DNA of 64,000 nucleotides, from assembly GCF_014201335.1 (NCBI RefSeq), contig NZ_JACHEB010000012.1, positions 1-64,000 of the forward strand. Reading direction: 5' to 3'. Under the pieces are notes generated by a model. It did not search any database. It saw nothing but the letters and a program-made list of their open reading frames with translations, and had not been told where the DNA came from. Made by a program: the position numbers and the translations under genes. Every line of letters starts with the position of its first letter. The stretch's first letter is position 1. Source of the stretch: Tunturiibacter gelidiferens (GTDB taxonomy: Bacteria; Acidobacteriota; Terriglobia; Terriglobales; Acidobacteriaceae). Shown here piece by piece: positions 35,642 to 44,443 of the stretch.

Positions 35642-37471
35642 TTACGCCCTAACGCTCAACCAGCTTCCACCGCCTTCATAGACGATCAGCGGTAGCGTCC
35701 CATCCTCTCCAACTCCCCGCAATTCTTGATGGCTCGAGACATCCTCTGGGGCCTCCGTGGCCGCATTCACAGAACCGTGTCGTTGCTCTCCTCCTTCGTG
35801 ACTTCCCTGCGGCGTTTGTCCACTCGCTCCACTCTCTGCTCCCGCCGAGTAACCTCGCGAGTCAGCTCCTGTGCCCGCCGTTGGATGAACAACAACCGAA
35901 TTCACCGCAACCTTCTCCGCCTGTAGATACGCCGTCAGCGAGGGCAGCTCCCGATGCAGCATCTCCTGGCTCGCCGGCGACGCCGCCGACACCGAAGCAT
36001 TGACCACACCTCCGTCTGTCATCTCGGCCCGAACCTTCAACCACCCGTGTGTCCCATCAGGAATCCCAACCTCAAGGGCCGTTGGAGTCGCCGACAAGGT
36101 TCGTGGCATTGGTTCCAGAGACCGCGCTATCGCACCTGAACCATCCTGCTCTCTGAATCCAGTAGTCAGTCCCGATGTCTGCGCGCGAGACTCTCCGTTT
36201 GGCAACTTCACTAAACCTGTTACGCCAGAAGGCACAGCCGAATTCGTAACTTCGCTCCCTGAAACCACTGAATGAATCGAGGTCACGAGAGACTCGCCTG
36301 CAGTGCGTCCCTTACCATCGCCATCCCCGGTTTGATTCCCCGCTACTGCCGATGACTTCTCCGCTCTCACATCAATGTTTGCTGTTCCGGCCGGGTCTGC
36401 TGAAGCCGCAGGTATCGTCTCAATATTCGACGCGGGAGTTTTCGTGCTCTGCACAAGGTTTTTGTGACTCGAGCCATCTGCAGCTGGGGTCGTCCCCGCA
36501 GTCGCCGTCGTGTTGCTCGCAGTCGCACCAACGAGGGCCGCTCCATCTGCAGCCCCAGAACTCACAGCGATATGTGAAGCGGTCGGGGCGACGATCAGCG
36601 CGACATACGCCTCTGTCTGACCAGACAACGGAGCGGGAACCTGGATCACAACGCCATGTGCAGGCTTAGCCTCATCTGTCATCACATGAACTGCAGTTGT
36701 GCCACCCTTCGAAGCAACCGCTGCGGTTGCATCACTCCCTTGCGTTTTGATTGTCTTCTTGGCGGTGGCACTCTCCAGCGCAGTGCCTGTCGCCCTAATT
36801 CCCTTCGAAGTCACAAACGTCTCAAGGCTGGGTGTCAGAATCTGATTCTCGTCCCTCTGCCCCTCCGTGGGATTTACCTCTCCAGTCTGTGTGCTTGACG
36901 CCGCGGCAATGGGCAGCCCCGTTCGCGTCTCCCCTGGGATCTCTTCCGTGTTCCCGGACAGCTTAGCAACTTGCGTTCCTGAATCTTCCGTCTCCCCAAG
37001 ATCCTGCGGCTTCACGACAGCCACAGTCTGCGAGGGACTACTCTTGCCGGCTGCGATCTGTTTGCTAGCACCTCCCTTTGAAGTCACCTGGCCCGCAAAC
37101 GACTTTGCCTTCCCCCCAGCCGTCAACTCAGGCACGTCAATCAAATTCTTCGTGACCAACTCCGACTTGGAAGTACTCCCCTCGTGCAGTGTTCCAGCGA
37201 CAGATCCCTTCTCCACTAGCGCCGCAGAGCCTCCTACTGCAGCCTCCAGATTCCACGCGTTTGTACCAGCCGTCACCTCTGCTTTTGCACTCCGCAACTC
37301 AGGCGGCGCTCCTGCAGCAGGATCCTCACCCACCGTCTCCGAAGGGATACCCACGCGAGCATCAAGAGCTTGCGCAAAAGTGGGCTCCTCTGACTTATCT
37401 ACCTCCTGGGCAACCGGGCGCTTCGTACTCTGTTCCGCGCCCATCGACATCAGAATCGCTGTACTCATCAT
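35642..37471 (-). CDS. fliK: Flagellar hook-length control protein FliK
   Basis: A 609-residue, low-complexity Ala/Ser/Thr/Glu-rich protein with a folded C-terminal Flg_hook domain at about residues 440-560 (LEVGIPDGTHGWLKVRAEMTDGGVVNASVSAAS...LHRELPSLTAYLQAEKVAVNSVVVH). FliK is the secreted ruler that sets hook length and triggers the FlhB switch. The extended region is long compared with enterobacterial FliK (about 400), as is usual in this phylum. The start has two adjacent ATG codons with GAGGG upstream. A sigma-54-like site precedes it. Confidence 0.9.
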   Translation of the reverse strand: MMSTAILMSMGAEQSTKRPVAQEVDKSEEPTFAQALDARVGIPSETVGEDPAAGAPPELRSAKAEVTAGTNAWNLEAAVGGSAALVEKGSVAGTLHEGSTSKSELVTKNLIDVPELTAGGKAKSFAGQVTSKGGASKQIAAGKSSPSQTVAVVKPQDLGETEDSGTQVAKLSGNTEEIPGETRTGLPIAAASSTQTGEVNPTEGQRDENQILTPSLETFVTSKGIRATGTALESATAKKTIKTQGSDATAAVASKGGTTAVHVMTDEAKPAHGVVIQVPAPLSGQTEAYVALIVAPTASHIAVSSGAADGAALVGATASNTTATAGTTPAADGSSHKNLVQSTKTPASNIETIPAASADPAGTANIDVRAEKSSAVAGNQTGDGDGKGRTAGESLVTSIHSVVSGSEVTNSAVPSGVTGLVKLPNGESRAQTSGLTTGFREQDGSGAIARSLEPMPRTLSATPTALEVGIPDGTHGWLKVRAEMTDGGVVNASVSAASPASQEMLHRELPSLTAYLQAEKVAVNSVVVHPTAGTGADSRGYSAGAESGASGQTPQGSHEGGEQRHGSVNAATEAPEDVSSHQELRGVGEDGTLPLIVYEGGGSWLSVRA

Positions 37472-37507
37472 CTCTGTCCCTCGTCCATCTCGTGCAGCCG
37501 ATGCAAT

Positions 37508-37523
37508 TGCAATCCACAGACCA
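37508..37523 (-). promoter_or_regulatory. Candidate sigma-54 promoter upstream of fliK
   Basis: Minus strand TGGTCTGTGGATTGCA has GG and GC spaced by 10 nt and an intact TTGCA. The predicted start near 37497 gives a leader of about 26 nt containing GAGGG before the fliK ATG. It would drive fliK-flgD-flgE. Confidence 0.5.
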
Positions 37524-37540
37524 AACCCATCCCGAAACTA

Positions 37541-38023
37541 TTAGGAAGCCTTCATCTGCTCCTTGTCCTCCAGCATCTCTGTCGCGTCGGTCCATCGCCT
37601 CCGCGACAGGAAGAGATCATCGGAGGTTGATTGCGCCCTTCGGCCCTCTTCCATCGCAGTTCGTCTTTCCATCTCCTCGAAGACTCGTTTCATCTGTTCT
37701 TTTTTCAAGCGGCTCGCGACATACTGCTCTCTGGCTGCATCGCTCAGCTCTTGGCGCTCCAGGCGAATCTTCGCCAATCTCTGTGTCCGCCACCCTGCAG
37801 TCTCCTGCTGGGTTTCGGAGATCATCCAACCGGCGCGATCTCCGACCGAAAGCGCTTCACGGCCATTAGCACGCGCCTCCTGTGCGACACTCTGCTCCAT
37901 CTCAATCGTCTGCTGTGCCTCATGAACCGCGATTGTGATCCTTTGCAGTTCGGTCGAATGCATCTGCTCGACAGCAGCGTACAAATTCATCAATCGTTGC
38001 AAGGTCTCCAGCCGTGTCAACAT
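37541..38023 (-). CDS. fliJ: Flagellar export chaperone FliJ
   Basis: A 160-residue, almost entirely alpha-helical, charged coiled-coil protein (RLETLQRLMNLYAAVEQMHSTELQ...EQYVASRLKKEQMKRVFEEMERR). Size, composition and its place directly after fliI identify it as FliJ, the central stalk that activates the FliI ATPase ring and links it to FlhA. Sequence conservation in this family is low, so the call rests mainly on context. The gap to fliI is 4 bp. Confidence 0.85.
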   Translation of the reverse strand: MLTRLETLQRLMNLYAAVEQMHSTELQRITIAVHEAQQTIEMEQSVAQEARANGREALSVGDRAGWMISETQQETAGWRTQRLAKIRLERQELSDAAREQYVASRLKKEQMKRVFEEMERRTAMEEGRRAQSTSDDLFLSRRRWTDATEMLEDKEQMKAS

Positions 38024-38027
38024 TCTT

Positions 38028-39368
38028 TTAAATCTCCATTCCGTTTAGCCGTGCCACACTGTCCTGCATCGTCACACGCTCATCGCTTCTCTGTTCAAGA
38101 AACTGACGCAACATAGGCATCGCCCGCATCGCCCGGTCAAGATCTTCATCGGTCCCCGCTTTGTAGGCTCCAATGCGAATCAAATCCTCTGACCGCGCAT
38201 AAGCCGCCAGCAGTCTCCGCACTGTAGAGGCTTGCGCCCGATGCTCCGGCACCGTGACCGCAGGCATCAACCGGCTCAGCGAATCCAGGACATTCACCGG
38301 TGGATACCATCCGCTCGCGGCCATCGACCGAGACAACACCACATGCCCATCCAGAATCGATCGCACCGCATCCACCACTGGATCCTGCTGATCGTCGCCT
38401 TCCATCAGTACCGTATAAAAAGCCGTGATGCTCCCGTGGCGAAAGTTCCCCGCGCGTTCCACCAGCTTCGCCAGCTTTGCAAACACCGATGGCGTATATC
38501 CCTTGCTGGCTGGGGGCTCTCCCGCCGCAAGCCCCAACTCTCGCGCCGCCATCGCATATCGCGTCAACGAATCCAACACAAGTAAGACATGCTTCCCCCG
38601 TGCCGCATAAAACTCCGCCACCGAGGTCGCCGCCATCGCCGCTCGCATCCGCAGCAACGGACTCTGATCTGAAGTTGAAACCAACACCACCGATCGTTTG
38701 CGCCCCTCTTCGCCCAGCGAATCCTCGACAAACTCGCGCACCTCGCGCCCACGCTCACCCACCAATCCAACCACCGTAAGATCAGCAGCCGTATTCCGGG
38801 TCATCATTCCAATCAACGTGCTCTTCCCCACACCCGAGCCACCAAAGATCCCCACTCGCTGCCCACGCCCAACCGTCAGCATTCCGTCCAACACGCGAAG
38901 CCCAGTCTGCAAAGGCTCTCGGATCGGCTCGCGCTCCATTGGGTGCGGTATGGTCCCATCAAGAGGCCACATCGCTGCCGCCCGCGGTGTGGGCAGCCCG
39001 TCAAGCGGCGTCCCCAAAGCATCGACGATGCGCCCTTCCATCTCTGTCCCTACTGCGATCTGCGGCGTCACACCCATTGCGAGCACCGCATCTCCATAGC
39101 GAATTCCCTGCGTCTCTTTCAGAGGCATCGCCAGCACATGCCTGCCGCGAAATCCGATAACCTCCGCCCGATGTCTTTGACCCTCGCTGTCGACGATCTC
39201 GCAACACTCTCCCACTGAACACAAAGGGCCCTCGGCTTCAACCGTCTGCCCATTCGCCTCCACCACACGCCCGCTCCACCGCCAGGCTGGCCGATTCGCC
39301 AGCTGAGTCATGTAAACGCCCAGACGATTCGAACCCGTATCCACGGCGCCCTGAGTGTCACCTCTCAT
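38028..39368 (-). CDS. fliI: Flagellum-specific ATP synthase FliI
   Basis: A 446-residue export ATPase, homologous to F1 beta. Walker A is present as FGGSGVGKSTLIG, Walker B region as HVLLVLDSLTRYAMAARELGL, and the flagellar signature PPASKGYTPSVFAKLAKLVERAG near the middle. FliI with FliH and FliJ energises substrate loading onto the export gate. Its ATG overlaps the fliH stop by 4 bp (ATGA), showing coupling. A later ATG (MTQLANRP, residue 20) is possible but less likely. Confidence 0.96.
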   Translation of the reverse strand: MRGDTQGAVDTGSNRLGVYMTQLANRPAWRWSGRVVEANGQTVEAEGPLCSVGECCEIVDSEGQRHRAEVIGFRGRHVLAMPLKETQGIRYGDAVLAMGVTPQIAVGTEMEGRIVDALGTPLDGLPTPRAAAMWPLDGTIPHPMEREPIREPLQTGLRVLDGMLTVGRGQRVGIFGGSGVGKSTLIGMMTRNTAADLTVVGLVGERGREVREFVEDSLGEEGRKRSVVLVSTSDQSPLLRMRAAMAATSVAEFYAARGKHVLLVLDSLTRYAMAARELGLAAGEPPASKGYTPSVFAKLAKLVERAGNFRHGSITAFYTVLMEGDDQQDPVVDAVRSILDGHVVLSRSMAASGWYPPVNVLDSLSRLMPAVTVPEHRAQASTVRRLLAAYARSEDLIRIGAYKAGTDEDLDRAMRAMPMLRQFLEQRSDERVTMQDSVARLNGMEI

Positions 39369-40102
39369 GCGGGCCTCTGCTGCAGCAGATCGAAGAAACC
39401 TCGTTCAATCTCTTCCAGCTGCGCCCTCACACCCAATTCCACTCGGCCAACGTTTGTTTCAAGTACGCATTCGCTGGTTCCCAGACGTTCATCTCCCACC
39501 AGCTTCAGAGCGGATTCTTGATTCTCTGCAAACGCATCCCGCCACCTCTCAACCTCGCTAGCTGGCACTCGCAGCACTACACTACTGTCCTTTGCAACCT
39601 TCTCGAGCGCCACTTTCACCACGCCAGCCAATAACAGCGGATCGAGTTTAGCCTCACGATGGAGCACTCGGGTCGCGATGGCTAGTGCCAACCGAACAAT
39701 CTCACTCTCTACTCCGGCGAAGTATTTCGTTCGCTGTTGGCGAAACTCTTCTTCAACTCTTTGAAGCCGAGACCGCTCCTTCCCGATCGCCTCTTCAAGC
39801 TCCGCCTGCCATAGAAGACGAGCCTCAGCCGTCGCCTCACTCCGCGCGATCTCGACTCGGTCTGACATCTGCTCCGCCTGAGACTGCTGTGGGCCAACAA
39901 GCGCCTCTTTCTCCGGCAGAAGAGTCTCTGCACCGGCAATCTCGTTCTCCGACTCGCTATCAGCGACGAACGCTGGCCGATCCAACGGATAAAACTCAAG
40001 CCGCGATATGTTCTTCACACCCGGCTTCATGAGCCTCTCGGGCGATCGCACCGCGGCGCTGTCGTTGGCATCTGCACCTGCGCTCTCAGACGGCGAGATC
40101 AT
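39365..40102 (-). CDS. fliH: Flagellar assembly protein FliH
   Basis: A 245-residue FliH, peripheral stalk and negative regulator of the FliI ATPase. It has an N-terminal variable region, a long glutamate/arginine-rich coiled coil (AELEEAIGKERSRLQRVEEEFRQQRTKY), and a C-terminal domain with IVRLALAIATRVLHREAKLDPLLLAGVVKVALEKV, typical of the FliH/V-ATPase E family. It overlaps fliG by 17 bp and fliI by 4 bp. Confidence 0.9.
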   Translation of the reverse strand: MISPSESAGADANDSAAVRSPERLMKPGVKNISRLEFYPLDRPAFVADSESENEIAGAETLLPEKEALVGPQQSQAEQMSDRVEIARSEATAEARLLWQAELEEAIGKERSRLQRVEEEFRQQRTKYFAGVESEIVRLALAIATRVLHREAKLDPLLLAGVVKVALEKVAKDSSVVLRVPASEVERWRDAFAENQESALKLVGDERLGTSECVLETNVGRVELGVRAQLEEIERGFFDLLQQRPA

Positions 40103-41174
40103 CTTCCACCTCCATCTTCAAGATCATCCGTCCCTCGCTTTCAAGCTGCCTCGCCAGAGCAAGCAACTCCTGCTGAGCCGCACTGACGTCTCTCATCCGA
40201 ACCGGCCCCATCACCTCCATGTCCTCTTTCAACATCTCGACTGCACGTGAACTCATCGCCTTGAACAAGTGAGCCTTCACATTGTCCTTGCCGCCCTTCA
40301 GCGCAATCGCCAACGTCTTCTTGTCAACTTCGCCTACAAACTCGCGAATACTCTCGGCAGGCACCGTGCATAGGTCTTCGAACACAAACATCAGCTCGCG
40401 TATCCCGATAGCCACCTTCGGTTCGCTCTGTTCGATCTCCTCCAGTATCCCGCGACTCTCACCCTGATCCAGGCGGTTCAACAGCTCGGCGACTGCCTTG
40501 AAGCCCGAGTACGACTTCCTCCCGCTCGAACCCATCTTCTCCATTCGCTTATGCAGCGCCATCGCAACTGTCTGCGCCATCTCTGGCGAGAACTGCCGCA
40601 TCTCCGCGAGGCGCCGCACCACATCCACCCGCATCGCACCCTGCAGATTCATCAGCACCGTAGAACCACGCTTCGCATCGAGATGTGCCAGTACCAGCGC
40701 GACAGTCTGAGAGTGTTCATTCTCGAGAAACTTGCTCAGATGTTGCGCATCCATGTTCTGCAACATCGCCATGTCGCCATTCGTACGTTCGCGAATCTTT
40801 TTTACCTGCAGCAGCAACTCTTCCGCCCGCGAAGCGCCGAATGCCTCCGTCAAAAGCTTCAGCGCATACTCTGGGCCGCCACGAACCATGTATTGCTGCG
40901 TTTCCAGCAGCCCGTAGAACTCGGTCAGCACCTGGGTCAACTGCGCTGCCGGAACATCTCCCAGCCGCGTAATCTCTTCCGTCACCCGGCGCACGTCGTT
41001 TTCCGAAAGACTCTGAAAGAGCGTCTTCGCCAGTTCGTCTCCGATCGCGACCATCAGGATTGCGGCCTTCCGCAGCCCCGAAATGTCGGCCGGCACAAAT
41101 CCCGACTCCGGTGTCAACAGCAGCGGATTCTGCCGCATCGTCTCTGCACCTGAAAACTGCACTGCTGTCCCCAT
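40086..41174 (-). CDS. fliG: Flagellar motor switch protein FliG
   Basis: A 362-residue FliG, the rotor protein that touches the stator. The N-terminal domain (ADISGLRKAAILMVAIGDELAKTLFQSL) binds FliF. The middle domain has the EHSQTVALVLAHLDAKRGSTVL motif (family EHPQTIALILS.L). The C-terminal domain has FVFEDLCTVPAESIREFVGEVDKKTLAIALKG, with the charged torque helix. Slightly longer than the usual 330 owing to an N-terminal extension. Its ATG shares one base with the fliF stop (TAATG). Confidence 0.95.
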   Translation of the reverse strand: MGTAVQFSGAETMRQNPLLLTPESGFVPADISGLRKAAILMVAIGDELAKTLFQSLSENDVRRVTEEITRLGDVPAAQLTQVLTEFYGLLETQQYMVRGGPEYALKLLTEAFGASRAEELLLQVKKIRERTNGDMAMLQNMDAQHLSKFLENEHSQTVALVLAHLDAKRGSTVLMNLQGAMRVDVVRRLAEMRQFSPEMAQTVAMALHKRMEKMGSSGRKSYSGFKAVAELLNRLDQGESRGILEEIEQSEPKVAIGIRELMFVFEDLCTVPAESIREFVGEVDKKTLAIALKGGKDNVKAHLFKAMSSRAVEMLKEDMEVMGPVRMRDVSAAQQELLALARQLESEGRMILKMEVEDDLAV

Positions 41175-42967
41175 TACGATCTCTCCTCAGACGTCCCGAT
41201 CCAGGCCTCGATCAACCGCGTGCTCTGCGCCGGCTCCCGGCGAATATGCTCCGACACCTGCTCAAAGATTCCCTGCTGCAACTGATAGGTTTTGTTTCTC
41301 GACCGCGGCATCTCTTCACCCGATTCCTCGGGCAACGGCAATAACTGTTCTCCCCCCGCGCCGATCACTCCGACTTCGCCACTCGCCGCCGGCAACATCA
41401 TTGGCTCACGTAACGTCGCGGTCATCTGGCTCGCAACCGGCCGCAACACAAAGAGAACCACCAGCACACCGCATAGACCAATCACCGCCGTTCGGACGAG
41501 TCCCGGTTGCGTATGCAGCAATCCGCGCACCTCTTCCATCAGCCTGTCCATGGCCGGTGGCTTTACCTCAGGAGCATTCGTGCTGAAGCTCACGTTTTGC
41601 ATCACCACCTGGTCGCCGCGCCGTGCATCATAGCCAACCGCAGCCTGCGCAAGCTCCTCCAGCCGATGCATCTCCTCCGCGCTGCGCGGCTTCCACACCA
41701 CATGTTCCAGCTTGCCCGCACCCTCAGTCATACTCCGATCGTTCACCACCACCGCAGCCGACACACGACGCACTCGGCCCGGCCCCTGCTCCGTATGCAC
41801 CAGATGTTTTGTAACTCCGTAGGTTCCATTTTCCTGATGAATGCTTTGCCCCTGCGCTCCATTCTGTTGCGGATACACCGGCAAAGCCTGAGCCTGCTTC
41901 TGCAGCAAGGGAGGAGTTCCAGGTGCGGCGGCCGCCTGCGATCCCGCCACTGCACCCTCGGCAGACGCACCAGGCGAATTGCTCGCCGTCCCCGGAACGC
42001 CCGAAGGCCCTCCCCGTCCGGTCGATACCTGTTCGCTCTTCTGCATACTCAATGTCGCCACTTCGGTCGGGTCATAGACCTCGTCTGTCCGCTCTTCGCT
42101 GCCCTCGTCATAACTCACGTTCACGGTGGCACGCACGTTGTCGCGCCCTGCCAGCGGCTCGAGCATCGCAACCAGCTTTGCCTCCATCGCCTGTTCCGCT
42201 TCAGCCTCAGCCGCGTTGCTAGAGCGTGGCTTGAAGTTCACTCGCCCATCCGCATCCACGAGCGTCACTTGATCCGTGCTCAGATTCTCCACCGATCCCG
42301 CTACCAAACTACGGATCGCATCCGCTTGCTCGGGATCAAGCGCATCCCGCTTCAGTTTCAACACTACCGAAGCCTTCGCCACCCTCTCTTCTGCGGTAAA
42401 CAATGAAGGCTGCGGCAGCACCAGGTGCACACGGGCTGACTTGACCACGCCGAGTGTTCCTATCGTGTGCTCAAGCTCGCCCTCCAGAGCACGCTGATAG
42501 TTCACACGCTCATCGAACTCGCTACCCACCCAGTTCGGTTTATCGAACAGCTCAAAACCCAAACGCCCGGTCTGCGGCATCCCCTTCGCTGCTACCTCCA
42601 TCCGAGCCTTATCCAACATATCCGCGGGCACCTGAACTCCAGCGCCATCCGCCGTCGTCTCGTACGGAATTCCCGCCGCTGCAAGCTCCTGCGAAACCTG
42701 CTGTACATCTTTCGCATCGAGCCCGTTGAAGAGAACACGCCAATCCGGCCGGCCCGCAAACCAAACCATCGCAGCGCACACCGCAGCCAGAAAAACCCCA
42801 GCCGCGATCAGCCAGGTTCTTTTCGCCGCCGGCATCGCCGTCAACCGCTCGCGCATCGCCGAGGCCATCGCCTGCGCCTTTTCAAGAGGAGTCCCGCCAG
42901 CCACACCGGCGCCGACCTGTCCCGCTCTTTGAATCCCCGCCCCGCCAACCTGTTCTGTCTCTGCCAT
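41174..42967 (-). CDS. fliF: Flagellar MS-ring protein FliF
   Basis: A 597-residue FliF. The first helix is at about residues 49-68 (TWLIAAGVFLAAVCAAMVWFAG), followed by the YscJ-type ring-building motif (DVQQVSQELAAAGIPYETTADGAGVQVPADMLDKARMEVAAKGMPQTG) and the RVHLVLPQPSLFTAEERVAKASVVLKL strand. The second helix lies near 495-512 (TAVIGLCGVLVVLFVLRPV). The C-terminal tail binds FliG. Normal length for the family. It forms the platform for all later assembly. Confidence 0.95.
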   Translation of the reverse strand: MAETEQVGGAGIQRAGQVGAGVAGGTPLEKAQAMASAMRERLTAMPAAKRTWLIAAGVFLAAVCAAMVWFAGRPDWRVLFNGLDAKDVQQVSQELAAAGIPYETTADGAGVQVPADMLDKARMEVAAKGMPQTGRLGFELFDKPNWVGSEFDERVNYQRALEGELEHTIGTLGVVKSARVHLVLPQPSLFTAEERVAKASVVLKLKRDALDPEQADAIRSLVAGSVENLSTDQVTLVDADGRVNFKPRSSNAAEAEAEQAMEAKLVAMLEPLAGRDNVRATVNVSYDEGSEERTDEVYDPTEVATLSMQKSEQVSTGRGGPSGVPGTASNSPGASAEGAVAGSQAAAAPGTPPLLQKQAQALPVYPQQNGAQGQSIHQENGTYGVTKHLVHTEQGPGRVRRVSAAVVVNDRSMTEGAGKLEHVVWKPRSAEEMHRLEELAQAAVGYDARRGDQVVMQNVSFSTNAPEVKPPAMDRLMEEVRGLLHTQPGLVRTAVIGLCGVLVVLFVLRPVASQMTATLREPMMLPAASGEVGVIGAGGEQLLPLPEESGEEMPRSRNKTYQLQQGIFEQVSEHIRREPAQSTRLIEAWIGTSEERS

Positions 42968-42999
42968 CTCGCCCCAGCGTCTCTCTGAACCCTAAGTTC

Positions 43000-43335
43000 T
43001 TAGAACTGCATGCCCATCATCTGCTGATAAGCGCCTACTGCTTTGTTCCGCACCTGCAGCGCCAGCTCGAACGCCATATTCGCCTTCTGTGTCGCAATCA
43101 TGGCGTCGTGCACTTCAACACCAGAGCCATTCAACAACCCGGTCACAGCCTCCCCAGCCTTCTGGTCAAGCTTTGCCGTCTCCTTCACCATCGACTGCAG
43201 CACTCCAGCAAACGGCACACTACCCGCACCACCCGCATTCGACGCCGCGACACCCGCATCACTCAGGAAGCCATCATCGAGACCTCCCATTCCCACTCCG
43301 CTCATTACCCCAGGACCAACAGGCAATCCGACCAC
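43000..43335 (-). CDS. fliE: Flagellar hook-basal body adaptor FliE
   Basis: A 111-residue protein with the FliE C-terminal signature VHDAMIATQKANMAFELALQVRNKAVGAYQQMMGMQF, which is strongly conserved. FliE links the MS ring to the proximal rod and is an early export substrate. The N-terminal 40 residues are Gly-rich and divergent. It lies between flgC and fliF, the common order flgB-flgC-fliE-fliF. Confidence 0.93.
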   Translation of the reverse strand: MVGLPVGPGVMSGVGMGGLDDGFLSDAGVAASNAGGAGSVPFAGVLQSMVKETAKLDQKAGEAVTGLLNGSGVEVHDAMIATQKANMAFELALQVRNKAVGAYQQMMGMQF

Positions 43336-43383
43336 AATTCCTCCTCTGCGTTTCTTATGTCTTCGCGCCCCGCGCCTATCGCC

Positions 43384-43911
43384 TTACTTCAGAAGGTCAA
43401 GCGAAGAATTGAACATGCCCTTCTCCGCCGTGATCGCCGAGGCGTTCATCCCGTAGGACCGCGTCGCCCCCATCAAATCCACCATCTCGGTCAGCGGATT
43501 GATATCCGGATACGCCACAAATCCATCCGGTCCCGCATCTGGGTGCGATGGGTCATACCGTTGCAGCGGCTTACTTGCATCTGCGATCACCCCGGTCACT
43601 TCAACCCCACCCGGCGTAGGATTGGCCGCTGTCAGATCACCACTCAAGCCGCCGATAATACCGCCGCCATAGATATTTTTTAAACCAGTCCCCACACTCA
43701 CGCTCGTGCCACCGTTCAAATGGTTCACCATCGAGTCCTGAAAGGTTCCGCCATCCTGAGCCTGGAACACCACATGGTGGCGCTGATAGGGCCCACCATC
43801 CGTCGTTCGCGTCGTCTCAGCATTGGCCATATTCGAAGCCACCACCTCGGCACGTACTCGCTCGGCCTTCAACGCCGAACCGCTTATATCCATCACTCCA
43901 AAGATATTCAT
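43384..43911 (-). CDS. flgC: Flagellar basal-body rod protein FlgC
   Basis: A 175-residue proximal rod protein. N-terminal rod motif: FGVMDISGSALKAERVRAEVVASNMANAETTRT. The family C-terminal region includes DPSHPDAGPDGFVAYPDINPLTEMVDLMGATRSYGMNASAITAEKGMFNSSLDLL, very typical of FlgC. It starts 3 bp after the flgB stop. Confidence 0.95.
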   Translation of the reverse strand: MNIFGVMDISGSALKAERVRAEVVASNMANAETTRTTDGGPYQRHHVVFQAQDGGTFQDSMVNHLNGGTSVSVGTGLKNIYGGGIIGGLSGDLTAANPTPGGVEVTGVIADASKPLQRYDPSHPDAGPDGFVAYPDINPLTEMVDLMGATRSYGMNASAITAEKGMFNSSLDLLK

Positions 43912-43914
43912 GGC

Positions 43915-44283
43915 TTATTTCGAATCCATATGAATTGCACTCATTACCGACGAGAACTCGCCCTTCAAAAGCTGCGTTCCCAGCTTGAACTGCATCTGCG
44001 CCTTGGCTAGTTGCAAGCCTTCGCGGTCCATCGACACGTTGTTACCATCCGGCCGCGCCACCAATCCATCGACGTCCTCCATCGGAGCCTGCACGCCCTC
44101 AAGGCCCGTCGCTCCGGCGCTGTCATTCAACTGCTGAGCGAACACCTCTTCGAAGTCGAACCCCTGCGTCTTGAAGCCAGGCGTATCAACATTCGCCATG
44201 TTTCTCGCAGTCCCTTGCATCTGCTGACTGGTCAGATCCAGATATCGTCCCAAAGCATCACTCATCGCTGTCGTCGTCTGCAT
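43915..44283 (-). CDS. flgB: Flagellar basal-body rod protein FlgB
   Basis: A 122-residue proximal rod protein with the motif TSQQMQGTARNMANVDTPGFKTQGFDFEEVF (family N.AN..TPGYK..D..F). The C-terminus reads DREGLQLAKAQMQFKLGTQLLKGEFSSVMSAI. I start at ATG 44283, preceded by GGAGG with 8-nt spacing; the open frame runs 28 residues further but crosses the promoter-like element. It is the first gene of the flagellar block, preceded by a sigma-54-like site and a terminator. Confidence 0.94.
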   Translation of the reverse strand: MQTTTAMSDALGRYLDLTSQQMQGTARNMANVDTPGFKTQGFDFEEVFAQQLNDSAGATGLEGVQAPMEDVDGLVARPDGNNVSMDREGLQLAKAQMQFKLGTQLLKGEFSSVMSAIHMDSK

Positions 44284-44309
44284 GTTCTGCACCTCCACGC
44301 CATGACATA

Positions 44310-44325
44310 TGCAGTCGTACGACCA
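44310..44325 (-). promoter_or_regulatory. Candidate sigma-54 promoter upstream of flgB
   Basis: Minus strand TGGTCGTACGACTGCA has GG and GC separated by exactly 10 nt, plus flanking T and TGCA as in the consensus. The predicted start near 44299 leaves a short leader with GGAGG before the flgB ATG. The inner GTCGTACGAC is a perfect palindrome. An adjacent gene encodes a sigma-54 activator. Confidence 0.5.
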
Positions 44326-44353
44326 AACAAAAGCGCCCTCAAATGAGAGCGCT
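44325..44353 (-). terminator. Terminator directly before the flgB promoter
   Basis: On the minus strand the arms AGCGCTCTCA and TGAGGGCGCT (44353-44344 / 44341-44332, one mismatch) are followed by TTTTGTTTGG. The T tract abuts the -24 element of the flgB promoter candidate. It would insulate the flagellar block from the upstream regulator genes. Confidence 0.7.
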
Positions 44354-44419
44354 CTTATCAACTTCAATTTTGGATTTGTTAAAACAAGTGACTGAAATCG
44401 CGGGTATCGTATCTAAAAT

Positions 44420-44443
44420 GCGAGCTACCCTCGCGTAGCTCGC
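44420..44443 (-). terminator. Hairpin at the 3' end of the sigma-54 activator gene
   Basis: A perfect 9-bp inverted repeat, GCGAGCTAC / GTAGCTCGC, with a 6-nt loop spans the stop codon of the activator gene. The minus-strand tail is ATTTTAGA. It could act with the second hairpin 70 bp downstream. Confidence 0.5.

Noticed and set aside
24508..43683. Many plus-strand frames over the flagellar block
   Set aside because: Every one is antisense to a recognised flagellar gene with conserved motifs.
44283..44310. TGGCGTGGAGGTGCA upstream of flgB as a sigma-54 site
   Set aside because: The spacing between GG and GC is 9, not 10, and it overlaps the ribosome-binding site.
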